Assembly (NCBI RefSeq): GCF_009856415.1
Contig: NZ_WMEZ01000003.1
Span: 186,001 to 250,000, forward strand
Origin: Halobacillus litoralis
Lineage (GTDB): Bacteria > Bacillota > Bacilli > Bacillales > Halobacillaceae
Direction: 5' to 3'
DNA length: 64,000 bases
Position numbers and translations under genes: made by a program. The notes under the pieces are model-generated. The model saw nothing but the letters and a program-made list of their open reading frames with translations. It was not told the DNA's origin and ran no database searches. Below, in pieces: positions 25,759 through 34,903 of the stretch; position 1 is the stretch's first letter; each line of letters begins with the position of its first letter.

Positions 25759-26595
25759 TTATCCTTTTTGCTTTCTCATCATGGAATGAAAAATACGATC
25801 AAACATCCGATCGGGAACCACTTTTCTTAAGAACATATAGGGTTTGGCATACTTGCCGGCCGCATATCTAGTTTTCGGCTTTTTCGCTTCGATCGCTTTC
25901 TTGACCGTTTCTGCAATCACTTTTGGAGAAGAGGCCGCCCCCGTCATATTCTTGGTCATCTTCATAAAAGCACGGGTCATATCTTTGTAGGCAGATGTCC
26001 CAGACGTTTTCCGCAGATTCTCTAACATAATCCCGGTCCACTCACTCTCGATACTCCCCGGTTGGATCACGACCACATCGATGCCGAACGGAGCTACCTC
26101 TAACCGCAGACAGTCTGAATACCCTTCAAGCGCATGCTTGGATGCATGATACCAGGCACCCATCGGTGTGAAGATCCTCCCGCCCATGGAAGAATTATTG
26201 ATGATTTTACCTGATTTCTGCTTTCTCATATGCGGCAAAACGAGTTGAGTCATTCGGCTCAATCCAAATAGATTCACATCAAACTGGCGTTTTGCTTCCT
26301 CTAACGGAACGTCTTCCACAGCTCCATAAGAGCCATACCCTGCATTGTTGAACAATACATCGATTCTTCCTTCTTCTTTAATGATCTGATTCACCCCATC
26401 CACCATGGACTGTTCATCTGTGACATCCATGGCAAGAATCCGTGCTCCCTTCGACTCGAGACCCTTCATTTTTTCCAAACGTCTTGCCGCTCCATAAACA
26501 ATGTAGCCTTCTTTCAGTAACAGTTCCGCAGTTGCCATCCCCATCCCCGAAGAAGCACCTGTAATCAGCACGACACCTTTATCCTTGTTCTTCAT
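25759..26595 (-). CDS. Short-chain dehydrogenase/reductase
   Basis: 278 aa Rossmann oxidoreductase. TGASSGMGMATAELL binds NAD(P); NNAGYGSYGAVEDV is the NNAG motif; catalytic S-Y-K is seen as NNSSMGG then YHASKHALEGYSD. GGGAGG precedes the ATG. Divergent from a TetR gene over a gap holding a palindrome, so probably TetR-controlled. Substrate unknown. Confidence 0.9.
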   Translation of the reverse strand: MKNKDKGVVLITGASSGMGMATAELLLKEGYIVYGAARRLEKMKGLESKGARILAMDVTDEQSMVDGVNQIIKEEGRIDVLFNNAGYGSYGAVEDVPLEEAKRQFDVNLFGLSRMTQLVLPHMRKQKSGKIINNSSMGGRIFTPMGAWYHASKHALEGYSDCLRLEVAPFGIDVVVIQPGSIESEWTGIMLENLRKTSGTSAYKDMTRAFMKMTKNMTGAASSPKVIAETVKKAIEAKKPKTRYAAGKYAKPYMFLRKVVPDRMFDRIFHSMMRKQKG

Positions 26596-26631
26596 GTTTC
26601 ATTCCTCCCACTCCTAATTAAAAGTTACACT

Positions 26632-26645
26632 TGTATCCAGATACA
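26632..26645. promoter_or_regulatory. Candidate TetR operator in SDR/TetR gap
   Basis: TGTATC-CA-GATACA dyad, flanked by further ACACTTGT-like half sites up to about 26655. It lies 37 bp before the SDR ATG and 130 bp before the TetR ATG. Confidence 0.4.
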
Positions 26646-26776
26646 CACTTGTGTCACTTATGTATGCAAATTATAATGAGAATATCATCTTAGGGTCAAT
26701 GGTTTCTGAACAAGTGATACAGATGCAAGAAAGTGTGACATTTGTTACAGCGCGTTTGATGGAAAGGAGAACTGAC

Positions 26777-27340
26777 ATGAATGATAAAAGCACGAACCCG
26801 ATTTCCATGAGATCGAGGAAATGGATCATCGACGCTTTACTTAGACTTATGGAAGAAAAGCCGTATCACAAAATATCAATCAGGGAAATTACCGAGTCCG
26901 CCGAGCTCGTACGGAAGACGTTTTATCGTAACTTCCAGAGTAAGGAGGAAGTCCTCCAAGAGTACATTACAGGACTGATGAAAGAAGTGGAGAAAGAATT
27001 CGAAGCGCTCGATGCCTTAACTCCGTATGCGATGGCTAAGCTTTACTTTGAATTTTGGCAGGAGCATAGAGAATTTTTAAACCTGATTCAAAAAAACGAC
27101 CTGTTCGTCATTCTGCTCAAACAGCTAGACGACTATCTGCCATCTTTGAATGAAAGATACAAAGCAGATCTGATGAAGGGGTTTGATGAAACCTTCCTGA
27201 AGTATTATACGGCATTCAATTCTGCAGGCATTTGGCACATGCTTGAGAAATGGATTCGTCATGGAGCTGCAGAAACCCCTGAAGAAATGGCCCGTATCTA
27301 TTCAGACATTACCTTGAACAATCCTCACTTAAAAAATTGA
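26777..27340 (+). CDS. TetR/AcrR-family regulator
   Basis: 187 aa from ATG 26777 (AAAGGAG seven bases before it); the frame is open 126 bases upstream without a ribosome site. Helix-turn-helix at about 15-60: IIDALLRLMEEKPYHKISIREITESAELVRKTFYRNFQSKEEVL. The C-terminal ligand domain is variable. Likely governs the divergent SDR gene and the hydrolase behind it. Confidence 0.87.
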   Translation: MNDKSTNPISMRSRKWIIDALLRLMEEKPYHKISIREITESAELVRKTFYRNFQSKEEVLQEYITGLMKEVEKEFEALDALTPYAMAKLYFEFWQEHREFLNLIQKNDLFVILLKQLDDYLPSLNERYKADLMKGFDETFLKYYTAFNSAGIWHMLEKWIRHGAAETPEEMARIYSDITLNNPHLKN

Positions 27341-27373
27341 TACGTCTGTGACGAAAAGGAAGGAGATGGGAGT

Positions 27374-28093
27374 ATGAAAAAATGGCTCAAGTATTTGTTG
27401 CTTGGTCTTCTGGCGCTGATCATTGTTGGATTTTTGATCTTTTTCATCTGGACACAACAAACCTATGGACCATCAGAAGAGATGACACGCCTTGTGGAAG
27501 AACCCTTGCAAAAAGACGGATGGGTCGTGCATGAACCCAGTGAAAAAAGTAAAGTGGGGGTCATCTTATACCCTGGGGCAAAGGTCGAAGCAGAAGCCTA
27601 CAGTTTTCTGGCTCAACAACTGGCGACTGAAGGATACGTAACAGGGATTCCGAATATGACGTTGAACTTACCTATATTGAACTCGAACAAAGCCCGGGAA
27701 ATGATGGAGCGATATCCTAAGGTTGAGGATTGGTATGTGGGAGGCCATTCGCTCGGCGGAGTGGCTGCCGCCTCTTTCGTAAAAGATCACCCGGATGAAA
27801 CAGCTGGACTGATTCTCTTTGCTTCTTATCCGACAGAGGGAAGCAGCTTCGCCAATTTGGAAACTCCGATCCTGTCGATTTATGCGGAGAAGGATGGGTT
27901 AACAACAGAATCAAAAATAGAAGAAACGGAGCCATTACTTTCGTCGGATGCGACGCTCTATGAAATTGAAGGGGGCAACCATGCCCAATTTGGTATGTAT
28001 GGAGCTCAAAAAGGAGACCTGCCTGCTGAGATACCAGCCAAAAGACAGCAAGAAATCATCGTACGTACCATCCATGAGTGGATCCAAAATTAA
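27374..28093 (+). CDS. Membrane-anchored alpha/beta hydrolase
   Basis: 239 aa. Residues 5-27 form an N-terminal membrane anchor; the rest is an alpha/beta hydrolase facing outside. Nucleophile elbow GGHSLGG, acid in YAEKDGLT and histidine in GGNHAQFGMYG complete the triad. GGAGATGGG precedes the ATG, 33 bp after the TetR stop, so co-transcribed. Substrate unknown. Confidence 0.87.
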   Translation: MKKWLKYLLLGLLALIIVGFLIFFIWTQQTYGPSEEMTRLVEEPLQKDGWVVHEPSEKSKVGVILYPGAKVEAEAYSFLAQQLATEGYVTGIPNMTLNLPILNSNKAREMMERYPKVEDWYVGGHSLGGVAAASFVKDHPDETAGLILFASYPTEGSSFANLETPILSIYAEKDGLTTESKIEETEPLLSSDATLYEIEGGNHAQFGMYGAQKGDLPAEIPAKRQQEIIVRTIHEWIQN

Positions 28094-28105
28094 TACTGAT
28101 AATCT

Positions 28106-28132
28106 AAAAAAGCGGAACTTCCTCAGAAGTCC
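28106..28132 (-). terminator. Terminator between hydrolase and LysM gene
   Basis: Minus-strand GGACTTC/GAAGTTCC (one bulged base) followed by GC and six T; ends the LysM gene and may also slow the convergent hydrolase transcript. Confidence 0.6.
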
Positions 28133-28144
28133 AGCTCTTTCCTT

Positions 28145-28708
28145 TTATTTCACTCGTATAGTCGATCCGACTTGGAGGTTTCTAGCATCTATTCCTGGGT
28201 TTAATTCGTACAAGTCATTTACAGTAACCCCTTCGTGGAGGCCGGCAATGCCATAAAGCGTATCGTACGGAGCGACCGTATGATAGTGGGTGCTCTCTGC
28301 CGGTGAAACGCGGACTTCCTGACCTGGCTGCAAGTTCCAAGGGTCGATGCCTGGATTTAATTCAAACAGTTCCGTGAGCGTCAGACCCTCATGAAGGTTT
28401 GCGATGCTGTACAACGTACTCCCCGGTGTGACAGTATGAAACTCTTCATTTGGATAATCATCTTCATTGAACGTTTCCTCTGTTTTCACCGTAATTCGAG
28501 AGCCAGGTTGAATGATATCTGCATCAATTCCTGGGTTCCACTTGAATAAATCATCAACGGACACATCATCATATTGTTCTGCAAGGCTCCAGAGCGTGTC
28601 CCCTTTTTCGAAAGTGACTTGATAAGTTTCCGCCGAAACAGTGGTTGCTCCAGCACCAAACGTCATCCCTAAAGCGAGTACAGGTGCCAAAATCTTCTTT
28701 TTGTTCAT
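28145..28708 (-). CDS. Secreted protein with three LysM domains
   Basis: 187 aa. Signal peptide to about residue 26 (VSAET) then three LysM modules of about 50 residues, each ending NPGID with an LQPG/IQPG-type turn: YQVTFEKGDTLWSLAEQY, HTVTPGSTLYSIANLHEG, HTVAPYDTLYGIAGLHEG. Binds peptidoglycan. No catalytic domain, so a wall-bound accessory or spore-coat type protein. GGAGG precedes the ATG. Confidence 0.9.
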   Translation of the reverse strand: MNKKKILAPVLALGMTFGAGATTVSAETYQVTFEKGDTLWSLAEQYDDVSVDDLFKWNPGIDADIIQPGSRITVKTEETFNEDDYPNEEFHTVTPGSTLYSIANLHEGLTLTELFELNPGIDPWNLQPGQEVRVSPAESTHYHTVAPYDTLYGIAGLHEGVTVNDLYELNPGIDARNLQVGSTIRVK

Positions 28709-28807
28709 CCATGGACCCTCCTTAAGGTTAAAAATGCTTTCAGTAATTGTGTTTCGGTTTTTCTTGTCATCTAAACGTAATATTTTGAAAGAATTTAAAA
28801 TACTATG

Positions 28808-28835
28808 AAAAAAGCCAGCACTCCTGCTGACTTTT
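28808..28835. terminator. Bidirectional terminator-like hairpin
   Basis: AAAAG-C-CAGCA and TGCTG-A-CTTTT pair with one mismatch around CTCC; A and T runs on the two sides. Ends the small gene at 28871. Confidence 0.6.
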
Positions 28836-28870
28836 AAACATTCATACTTATGAGCAGGGCTCCTATTTTA

Positions 28871-29098
28871 TCAATGAAAGCCCCCGAACCCTCCATGGTT
28901 CCCTTGATTTCTAGAATGTTTACGTACTTTGTCCTTCTGAATTTCAGCTTCATCATAACGCTTTTCTACAGAATTCCGTTTTTGTTTATTCATTTCATCG
29001 CCGTGAAATTTGTTCCTGTTCCATCCGAAAGCATCGCGCAAATATCCGTACAATAGCGGCAAAGCCAACAATCCCACGAGGCCGAGAAAAACCCCCAT
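28871..29098 (-). CDS. Small membrane protein with charged tail
   Basis: 75 aa from ATG 29098 with AAGGAGGG before it. One N-terminal hydrophobic stretch (VFLGLVGLLALPLLYGYL) and a long basic/acidic tail ending in a glycine-rich GGFGGFH. No family recognised; the tail is probably cytosolic. Confidence 0.65.
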   Translation of the reverse strand: MGVFLGLVGLLALPLLYGYLRDAFGWNRNKFHGDEMNKQKRNSVEKRYDEAEIQKDKVRKHSRNQGNHGGFGGFH

Positions 29099-29273
29099 GT
29101 GCGAAACCCTCCTTTTCGTCTTATTACAAGTACGTAACACCATCAGGTAAAGTTTCAATATTTTTCTAAATCAACAGATTCACTCTATGCCACATTAGGT
29201 TTACATTTCGGTTTTTGGGAGTTTTAAGAATGAGATGATTGGATCGAAGCCCACCTTCAGTGAAAGATTCAAT

Positions 29274-29796
29274 CTACTCATCTTCCGGGTTAATGATCGC
29301 CAAGACTTGGTGATCTTCCCACTTTCCATTGATTTTCACATTCTTCTTCGCTACCCCTTCTTTGTGAAAACCCGCTTTTTCAAGCACACGAATGGAGGCT
29401 TTGTTGTGGGGCATGACCCCTGCTTCAATCCTATGTAATTGGAGATGGTCAAAAGCATACTTCTGTCGTATAGCCCCTCCCATTGTAATCCTTATCGAGA
29501 AAATAACCGATAAAAGCGCTCTGTAACGATCCTCGCATGACTTGAAAAAGGTGAACCGTTCCGATTAGTTGATCTGTCCCCTTCTGGAATATCCCGAAAA
29601 AGTAACCCGTGTCCTCCTCTGTCTCTTTATGAAGATTTTCCAACCGGTTGTTCTGCCCCTCAAGCGTATAGAAATCTTCCGCTCTCATCATTGAAAAATG
29701 TTCAAAGAAAGAACGATTTTTCTTTTCATAATGCAGCAATTGCTCAGCATCATCTCTTGTAAGTTCACTAATATAAATCGATTTCCCGTGTCTCAC
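29274..29796 (-). pseudogene. Broken GNAT acetyltransferase (RimJ-like)
   Basis: The first part starts at GTG 29796 (GGGAGG nine bases before, overlapping the previous stop as GTGA) and runs to DKDYNGRGYTTE before leaving frame with a TGA at 29449. The second part continues in another frame as YAFDHLQLHRIEAGVMPHN and IRVLEKAGF to a TAG at 29274. In relatives about seven residues separate TTE from YAF; here they abut, so roughly 20 nt appear lost. The acetyl-CoA helix is therefore missing and the protein is very probably inactive, unless the assembly is wrong here. Confidence 0.8.
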
Positions 29797-29987
29797 ATTC
29801 CGTCCCCTCCCCCGGGTCCACCACGAAAGCCTTTTTCTCGTGCAACGGCTCGTTCTACTTCTTTTTCCTGCTCTGTTTTCCGAATAGGAGGCTCTCCTTT
29901 GCGCTTTTTGCTTTTTCTCCTGTCCATGAAAACCATAAAAGCAATGAACATGACAAGAAACAATCCCCATAAAATGTTCGCAAGCAT
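29793..29987 (-). CDS. Small membrane protein upstream of the broken GNAT
   Basis: 64 aa from ATG 29987, with AAAGGAGAGG four bases before it. One membrane segment (ILWGLFLVMFIAFMVFM) and a strongly basic tail with a GGPGGGDGM end. Its stop overlaps the next start as GTGA (29793-29796). Unrecognised. Confidence 0.6.
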   Translation of the reverse strand: MLANILWGLFLVMFIAFMVFMDRRKSKKRKGEPPIRKTEQEKEVERAVAREKGFRGGPGGGDGM

Positions 29988-30071
29988 CAAACCTCTCCTT
30001 TCCTGTGCTGATTTCAGAAAATTCATATCTCTTTCTATTATTTCAAAACCTATCCATCCCTTCAATAAATA

Positions 30072-30094
30072 GACGCCACCTCACCGGTGACGCC
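30072..30094 (-). terminator. Terminator after the anti-sigma gene
   Basis: Nine-bp minus-strand stem GGCGTCACC/GGTGGCGTC (two G-T pairs) with five-base loop, then TATTTATT. Directly follows the stop at 30099. Confidence 0.6.
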
Positions 30095-30098
30095 TCTG

Positions 30099-31136
30099 TC
30101 ATTGGATGTTCTTTTTGTCTTTACTAAGCACATAAACCTCATATTCATCGCCTCTAATCGGAGCTGTTTTATCCCCGGTTTGGATGAAGAGGTCAATCTC
30201 TTCCCTTATTTCTTCAGCTATTTCCTTCGAGTTTTCATTTGAGCGATCAAGAGACGTTTTAATTTTAATTTGAAGTGGATACGGATGAAAAGAATAAGCA
30301 AATCCTGTCACTGGGTATTGTTCCGACTCCATCATTGCCTGGGCAATATCGTTCACTGCTCCCGTTTCTTCCCATCGTTTTTCCTGTTCCCTTGCTTTCT
30401 TCTCTACTTGACGAATATCAAGTTTTGGTTCTTCGTTATATTCCTGCCCCTCTTCCAACATGATGTCTTCTAAGAGACTTAACCTTGTTTCCGTTTCTGG
30501 AACGATGACATTGATATACACCCCTTGAGTCGGGTTCATTTGAACTTGGACCGGAAACATGAGCTCAAAATTTTCTTCTTGCAGTCGTGCTGTTAACTTT
30601 CCTTCCAGTTCCTTCGTATTTTTATGGAACTGTTCCATTTCCTCTTCGGTCACATCCGACTGGTACACTCTTTCTTCAAAAGGCTTCACAGAGACCTCAT
30701 AATTATGGAAGCCATTATCTTCTAAATGATCCTCAACAATGGTTTGGATTTTCCGTTTCCCAACCTCTATCTCGATCAGTTCAACGATGACTTCCTTATC
30801 CTCCTTGCTGACCTGCATGTTTCCGATTCGATACCCCTCTTTTTCAATCGACTGGTTGGCCTCATTGAAGAACGTCTCCATCCGTACCATTCGATCTTCT
30901 TCCTGCTCGATAAACTGACTGATGTAAGGAATTTTTGCAACGACGTGCTCCATCGCGGGGGTAAACAATAATCCACCCAGCAAAAGCACGACGACCGCAG
31001 CGCCCATCCAAAAGCGCCTAGCCTTACTTTTCCGGCGATCTTCTGGACTTTGCAAACGTTCTAACACTTTCTTCTGGTGCTCTTCTTCGAGCTTCATCTG
31101 CTTGACCTTTTCAGGATACTTCCATCGGTTACTCAA
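30099..31136 (-). CDS. Membrane-bound anti-sigma factor candidate (DUF4030-like)
   Basis: 345 aa. Residues 1-40 are cytosolic and charged (KYPEKVKQMKLEEEHQKKVLERLQ), 43-60 one membrane span (MGAAVVVLLLGGLLF), and the rest an extracytoplasmic domain with repeated alpha/beta halves. It overlaps the ECF sigma gene by 8 bp. This sigma/single-span partner layout is the standard for ECF anti-sigma factors: the short cytosolic end would hold the sigma factor and the outer domain would sense envelope stress. The family is my best match, not certain. Confidence 0.75.
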   Translation of the reverse strand: MSNRWKYPEKVKQMKLEEEHQKKVLERLQSPEDRRKSKARRFWMGAAVVVLLLGGLLFTPAMEHVVAKIPYISQFIEQEEDRMVRMETFFNEANQSIEKEGYRIGNMQVSKEDKEVIVELIEIEVGKRKIQTIVEDHLEDNGFHNYEVSVKPFEERVYQSDVTEEEMEQFHKNTKELEGKLTARLQEENFELMFPVQVQMNPTQGVYINVIVPETETRLSLLEDIMLEEGQEYNEEPKLDIRQVEKKAREQEKRWEETGAVNDIAQAMMESEQYPVTGFAYSFHPYPLQIKIKTSLDRSNENSKEIAEEIREEIDLFIQTGDKTAPIRGDEYEVYVLSKDKKNIQ

Positions 31137-31668
31137 AAGCCCCTCCTCCTTTCAACATTCTCTTCAAACTGTTCCTTGCCCTGTGCAGCCTTGTTTTGAC
31201 CGTATTCACATTGACACCTAACAACTCAGCGACTTCCTCCACGGATAATTCTTCGTAATAATAAAAGATGATGACTTCTCTTAACTTCACGGAAAGCTTC
31301 AGCACTTTTTGAAAGAGCACCTGATTTTCCTCTTCTTTTAAAATCTGGTCACTAATACTGGTCGTTTCCTTTCCTTTTTCCATCTTCATCGGTTCAAATG
31401 GAATCAGATTTCGGAACGACCAGCTTCTGACGTGGTCTTTGCAATGATTGATCGTAATGCGGTACACCCAGGTTTTGTAACTCGATCGATGTTCAAATGT
31501 ATGTAAATGTTGATAACAGCGGATGAATACATCCTGCGCCAAATCCTCAGCCAGCTGCTGGTCTTTGACATAAGTAAAAGCAATTCTTACGACCATGCCC
31601 CCGTAGGATTCCATCAAGTCGACTAGGATCTCTTTATCTGTACTCCGCTCTGTTTGTTCCCCGTTCAT
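31129..31668 (-). CDS. ECF-type RNA polymerase sigma factor
   Basis: 179 aa. Region 2: LAEDLAQDVFIRCYQHLHTFEHRSSYKTWVYRI; region 4: LREVIIFYYYEELSVEEVAELLGVNVNTVKTRLHRAR. No region 1 or 3, so group 4 (ECF). GGGGGGGAG before the ATG. A promoter with GGAACC and CGTC boxes lies upstream and suggests autoregulation. A possible second target is the PH-domain gene at 37791. Confidence 0.92.
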   Translation of the reverse strand: MNGEQTERSTDKEILVDLMESYGGMVVRIAFTYVKDQQLAEDLAQDVFIRCYQHLHTFEHRSSYKTWVYRITINHCKDHVRSWSFRNLIPFEPMKMEKGKETTSISDQILKEEENQVLFQKVLKLSVKLREVIIFYYYEELSVEEVAELLGVNVNTVKTRLHRARNSLKRMLKGGGAFE

Positions 31669-31697
31669 AAGCTCCCCCCCCCTTTGTCATTACCTTT

Positions 31698-31723
31698 GAC
31701 GAAATGGTTCATCAAGAGGTTCC
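31698..31723 (-). promoter_or_regulatory. ECF-type autoregulatory promoter
   Basis: Minus strand GGAACC (31718-31723), 16-base spacer, CGTC (31698-31701), the AAC/CGT pattern of Bacillus ECF promoters. It lies 30 bp before the sigma ATG. Pattern-based. Confidence 0.6.
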
Positions 31724-31811
31724 ATAAAATTCTTATGTGCTCATCTGAAGTCTATTCTTTTTACATGCATGCGGAAATTTCTTACTATAAAACTTATAAG
31801 GAGTGATAAGG

Positions 31812-32744
31812 ATGAAAGAACAAGCGTGGACGAAAGAAGACATCCCTTCCCTAAAAGGTCAAACAGTGATTGTAACAGGAGGGAACAGCGGTTTAGGATA
31901 TGAATCTGTGAAAGTTCTTTCCAAGCGGGGAGCAACCGTCATTCTTGGCTCAAGGTCGATGGAACGGGGACAGGAAGCCTTTCTATCCATTCAAAAGGAA
32001 AACCCTAATGCAGACATTGATGTCATGGCTCTCGATTTAAGTGATTTGGAATCAGTAAAGGCATTTACAGATTCCTTTAAGGAAAAGTACGACAGACTGG
32101 ATCTTCTCCTGAACAATGCTGGTGTGATGACCACCCCGTATGGGAAAACAAAAGATGGTTTTGAACAGCAGCTTGGCATCAATCACCTCGGGCATTTCGC
32201 ACTGACAGGACAATTGTTCGAGACCTTAAAGAATACGGCAAACGCTAGAATCGTCAATATTTCAAGTAATGCCCATAAATCTGGAAAAGTGAATTTCGAT
32301 AACCTCATGTTTGAGGGTGGAAAAGGGTACACACCGATGAAAGCCTATGCCCAGTCCAAGCTTGCCAATCTATTATTCACTCAAGAACTGCAACGAAGAA
32401 TTGAAAAGGATGGTTTGGATATGATCGTAACCGCCGCCCATCCCGGCATAGCAAGCACCAATCTCATGAGGCACATTGAAGATAAATTCCTCTTCAAGAT
32501 TCTCGGGCGTTTGCTTGCACCGATGACACAGGAGGCACAAGAAGGAGCGCTTCCCGGCCTAAGAGCTGCGACAGACCCGGGTGTACAAGGAGGAGAATAT
32601 TTCGGTCCTGGAGGCAGATGGGAGATGAAAGGTGCTCCTGTCGCAGTCGCTCCAATCACGAAGTCGTACGATGTCATGGACGCCGATCAATTGTGGAAAG
32701 TATCCCAAGAGCTTACTGGAGTTAACTACCCTTTCAATAAGTAA
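31812..32744 (+). CDS. Short-chain dehydrogenase (retinol dehydrogenase-like)
   Basis: 310 aa from the ATG at 31812, eight bases after AAGGAG. TGGNSGLGYESVKVL binds cofactor, NNAGVM follows, and catalytic S...YAQSKLANLLF is intact. The C-terminal PGGRWEMKGAPV is common in this branch. Terminator follows directly. Substrate unknown. Confidence 0.9.
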   Translation: MKEQAWTKEDIPSLKGQTVIVTGGNSGLGYESVKVLSKRGATVILGSRSMERGQEAFLSIQKENPNADIDVMALDLSDLESVKAFTDSFKEKYDRLDLLLNNAGVMTTPYGKTKDGFEQQLGINHLGHFALTGQLFETLKNTANARIVNISSNAHKSGKVNFDNLMFEGGKGYTPMKAYAQSKLANLLFTQELQRRIEKDGLDMIVTAAHPGIASTNLMRHIEDKFLFKILGRLLAPMTQEAQEGALPGLRAATDPGVQGGEYFGPGGRWEMKGAPVAVAPITKSYDVMDADQLWKVSQELTGVNYPFNK

Positions 32745-32758
32745 TAGTAGCTATTCAC

Positions 32759-32789
32759 AGCTGAAGAGGCCACTCTCTTCAGCTTTTTT
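32759..32789 (+). terminator. Terminator after SDR gene
   Basis: Perfect 10-bp stem AGCTGAAGAG/CTCTTCAGCT with six-base loop and T5 tail. Confidence 0.88.
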
Positions 32790-32875
32790 ATTTGTTGAGA
32801 ATACAGACTTTTAGTTGAATAAAATTCCTTTATTTGGAATAATCAGAGATATAAAGCTAAGAGAGGAGCATCAGA

Positions 32876-33334
32876 ATGTCTAAGAAAAAGATATGGGGGC
32901 TTGCTTTTTCTATTAGTCTGCTATCTATGCTTACCATCTACGGACTCGCGATGGACTTTGAATTCTTGAAATATGAAGTCAATGACCAGAATCAATTGGT
33001 TATGTACGATGGCTTGAATGGACCGAATCCAATCATCAATTCTGATGTAAGCAAGGAACAGGAAAGCTTGTCTGTCTTAGGTGACTACATGAGCCAATTC
33101 AATCGTTGGTTCCTTGCAGGCATAATGATCGCTCCATTTTTTATTGCCTCTTATTATCTACTGTTCAGTGAGAAGTGGATGGGGGACCACCCGAAAAAAA
33201 AGAAGTACCTTTCTTGGACACTTTCCGCGAATGGAGTGGTCATCACCATTGCAGTCTTTATATGGGTCCATTACATCGAACTCGTGAATGATGCCTACCA
33301 TAACGTCTTATTCTACATATACCCTTTGATGTAG
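32876..33334 (+). CDS. Hypothetical three-span membrane protein
   Basis: 152 aa. Hydrophobic segments at about 5-25, 78-98 and 113-132, with a polar outer loop between the first two that contains YDGLNGPNPIINSD. AGAGGAG precedes the ATG. No recognised family or operon partner. Confidence 0.7.
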   Translation: MSKKKIWGLAFSISLLSMLTIYGLAMDFEFLKYEVNDQNQLVMYDGLNGPNPIINSDVSKEQESLSVLGDYMSQFNRWFLAGIMIAPFFIASYYLLFSEKWMGDHPKKKKYLSWTLSANGVVITIAVFIWVHYIELVNDAYHNVLFYIYPLM

Positions 33335-33421
33335 ACTGGCACGATGTCCTTCCTCATTCAACCCTGAGGAAATAGTTTTTCAATATGATTCGCCTCTTTT
33401 TGATAATGATTTAAATAAAGA

Positions 33422-33445
33422 TGGAAGTCCTTCATAGGGCTTCCA
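33422..33445 (-). terminator. Hairpin after ktrD
   Basis: TGGAAG-T-CC/GG-G-CTTCCA, nine-bp stem with one G-T, then TCTTTATTT on the minus strand. Confidence 0.55.
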
Positions 33446-33455
33446 CCTTTTCCTT

Positions 33456-34769
33456 TTAACCCGTTAAAATATCTTCTTCCGGATGTTTCACAAGATCCGG
33501 GGACTGCTTGGCAAAAGCGAAAGCGAAGGTCAAAGGCCCCAATTTACCAATCAGCATGGTCCCAATGATGATCACCTTACCTACTAAACTCAGGTCTCCT
33601 GTTAATCCCATGGAAAGTCCGACAGTCCCAAAGGCAGAAACACTCTCAAACAAAATCATTAAGAACGGAGCATCTTCCGTCAAATTCAAAACAAATGTCG
33701 TAAAAATGACCACACACATGCCCGCAATGGTTAGAGCCAGAGCTTTGAGAATGATGTGGGAGGAAAGACTCCGGTGATAAATGGATGTATGCTGCCTATT
33801 CTTGAAAAAGGAAATCGTGGCAAGCAGAATCGCCATGGCCGTCGTCAGCTTGATCCCGCCAGCCGTGGAGGCACTCCCTCCACCAATAAACATGAGTGTA
33901 ATCATATAGAACAAAGTGGATTCTTCCATCTGCCCGATATCTAAAGTATTAAAGCCAGCCGTACGCGGGGTCACCGCCTGAAAATAAGAGGCCTGAATTT
34001 TCCCCAGCGTCGAAAAATCAGCAATGGTGGCAGGATTATTGAATTCTAATAATAGAATAACTAAAAAACTTATGGTGTTCAGAACCAACGTACCTACAAT
34101 CATCAACTTGGTTTGTAAGGCCAGACGATTGAACTCTTTCGTCCTCCACATATCAAAAACCACGGTGAACCCGATGCCGCCGATGATAAATAATAGTGTG
34201 ATGACAATATTGACAGCAGGATCTATGACATATCCGGATAGACTATCAGACCAAATCGAAAACCCGGCGTTATTAAAGGCTGATATGGAATGAAACACAC
34301 TTGCATAAATGCCTTGAAACCACCCATATTCAGGTACCCACCGGATCGACAAAAACACGACAGCGATACTTTCAACAATCAATGAGAAGATGAGCAAACG
34401 CTTCGCAAGCTTTACCACACCACCGATTGCCGATTGATTCAAGGCCTGTTTAATAATTAGCCGATGCTTCAACCCGATTTTCTTACCGACAGCGATATAG
34501 ATCAAGACGGCAAATGTCATAATGCCAAGGCCCCCGAGTTGAATGAGCAGCATGATTACCACTTGTCCAAACATCGTAAAGGCTGTCGCCGTATCCAATA
34601 CGATCAAACCGGTCACTGTCATCGCAGAAGTGGATGTAAAGAGCGCATCAATAAAACTTATACCGTTTGTTGTCGCGATAGGAAGCATGAGCAATCCAGC
34701 ACCAACTAGGATGAGAACCACAAACGTCACAATTAAAATTTGAGGTGGAGACCATGAAGGACCTTTCAT
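33456..34769 (-). CDS. ktrD: Potassium uptake channel subunit KtrD/KtrB-type
   Basis: 437-aa membrane protein of the Trk/Ktr superfamily with four M1-P-M2 repeats. Filter glycines are seen in AMTVTGLIVLD, AFNNAGFSIWS, TPRTAGFNTLD and AFGTVGLSMG. Ktr channels pair with a cytosolic RCK subunit and move potassium with sodium dependence. It stands alone, as ktrD does in B. subtilis, while a ktrB-ktrA pair is at 62-64 kb. The upstream ribosome site is weak, so the start is less sure. Confidence 0.88.
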   Translation of the reverse strand: MKGPSWSPPQILIVTFVVLILVGAGLLMLPIATTNGISFIDALFTSTSAMTVTGLIVLDTATAFTMFGQVVIMLLIQLGGLGIMTFAVLIYIAVGKKIGLKHRLIIKQALNQSAIGGVVKLAKRLLIFSLIVESIAVVFLSIRWVPEYGWFQGIYASVFHSISAFNNAGFSIWSDSLSGYVIDPAVNIVITLLFIIGGIGFTVVFDMWRTKEFNRLALQTKLMIVGTLVLNTISFLVILLLEFNNPATIADFSTLGKIQASYFQAVTPRTAGFNTLDIGQMEESTLFYMITLMFIGGGSASTAGGIKLTTAMAILLATISFFKNRQHTSIYHRSLSSHIILKALALTIAGMCVVIFTTFVLNLTEDAPFLMILFESVSAFGTVGLSMGLTGDLSLVGKVIIIGTMLIGKLGPLTFAFAFAKQSPDLVKHPEEDILTG

Positions 34770-34903
34770 TTTCAGACCGCCATTTCTTCTATAGGATGAT
34801 ACTTATTGTATAGCGGCCCTCGCGTTTTATAAACATATTTTTTCAAGTTTTACATTTCACTTTTGTTTAAAAAGAACCTCATTGTCTCTATACACTTTTC
34901 ACT

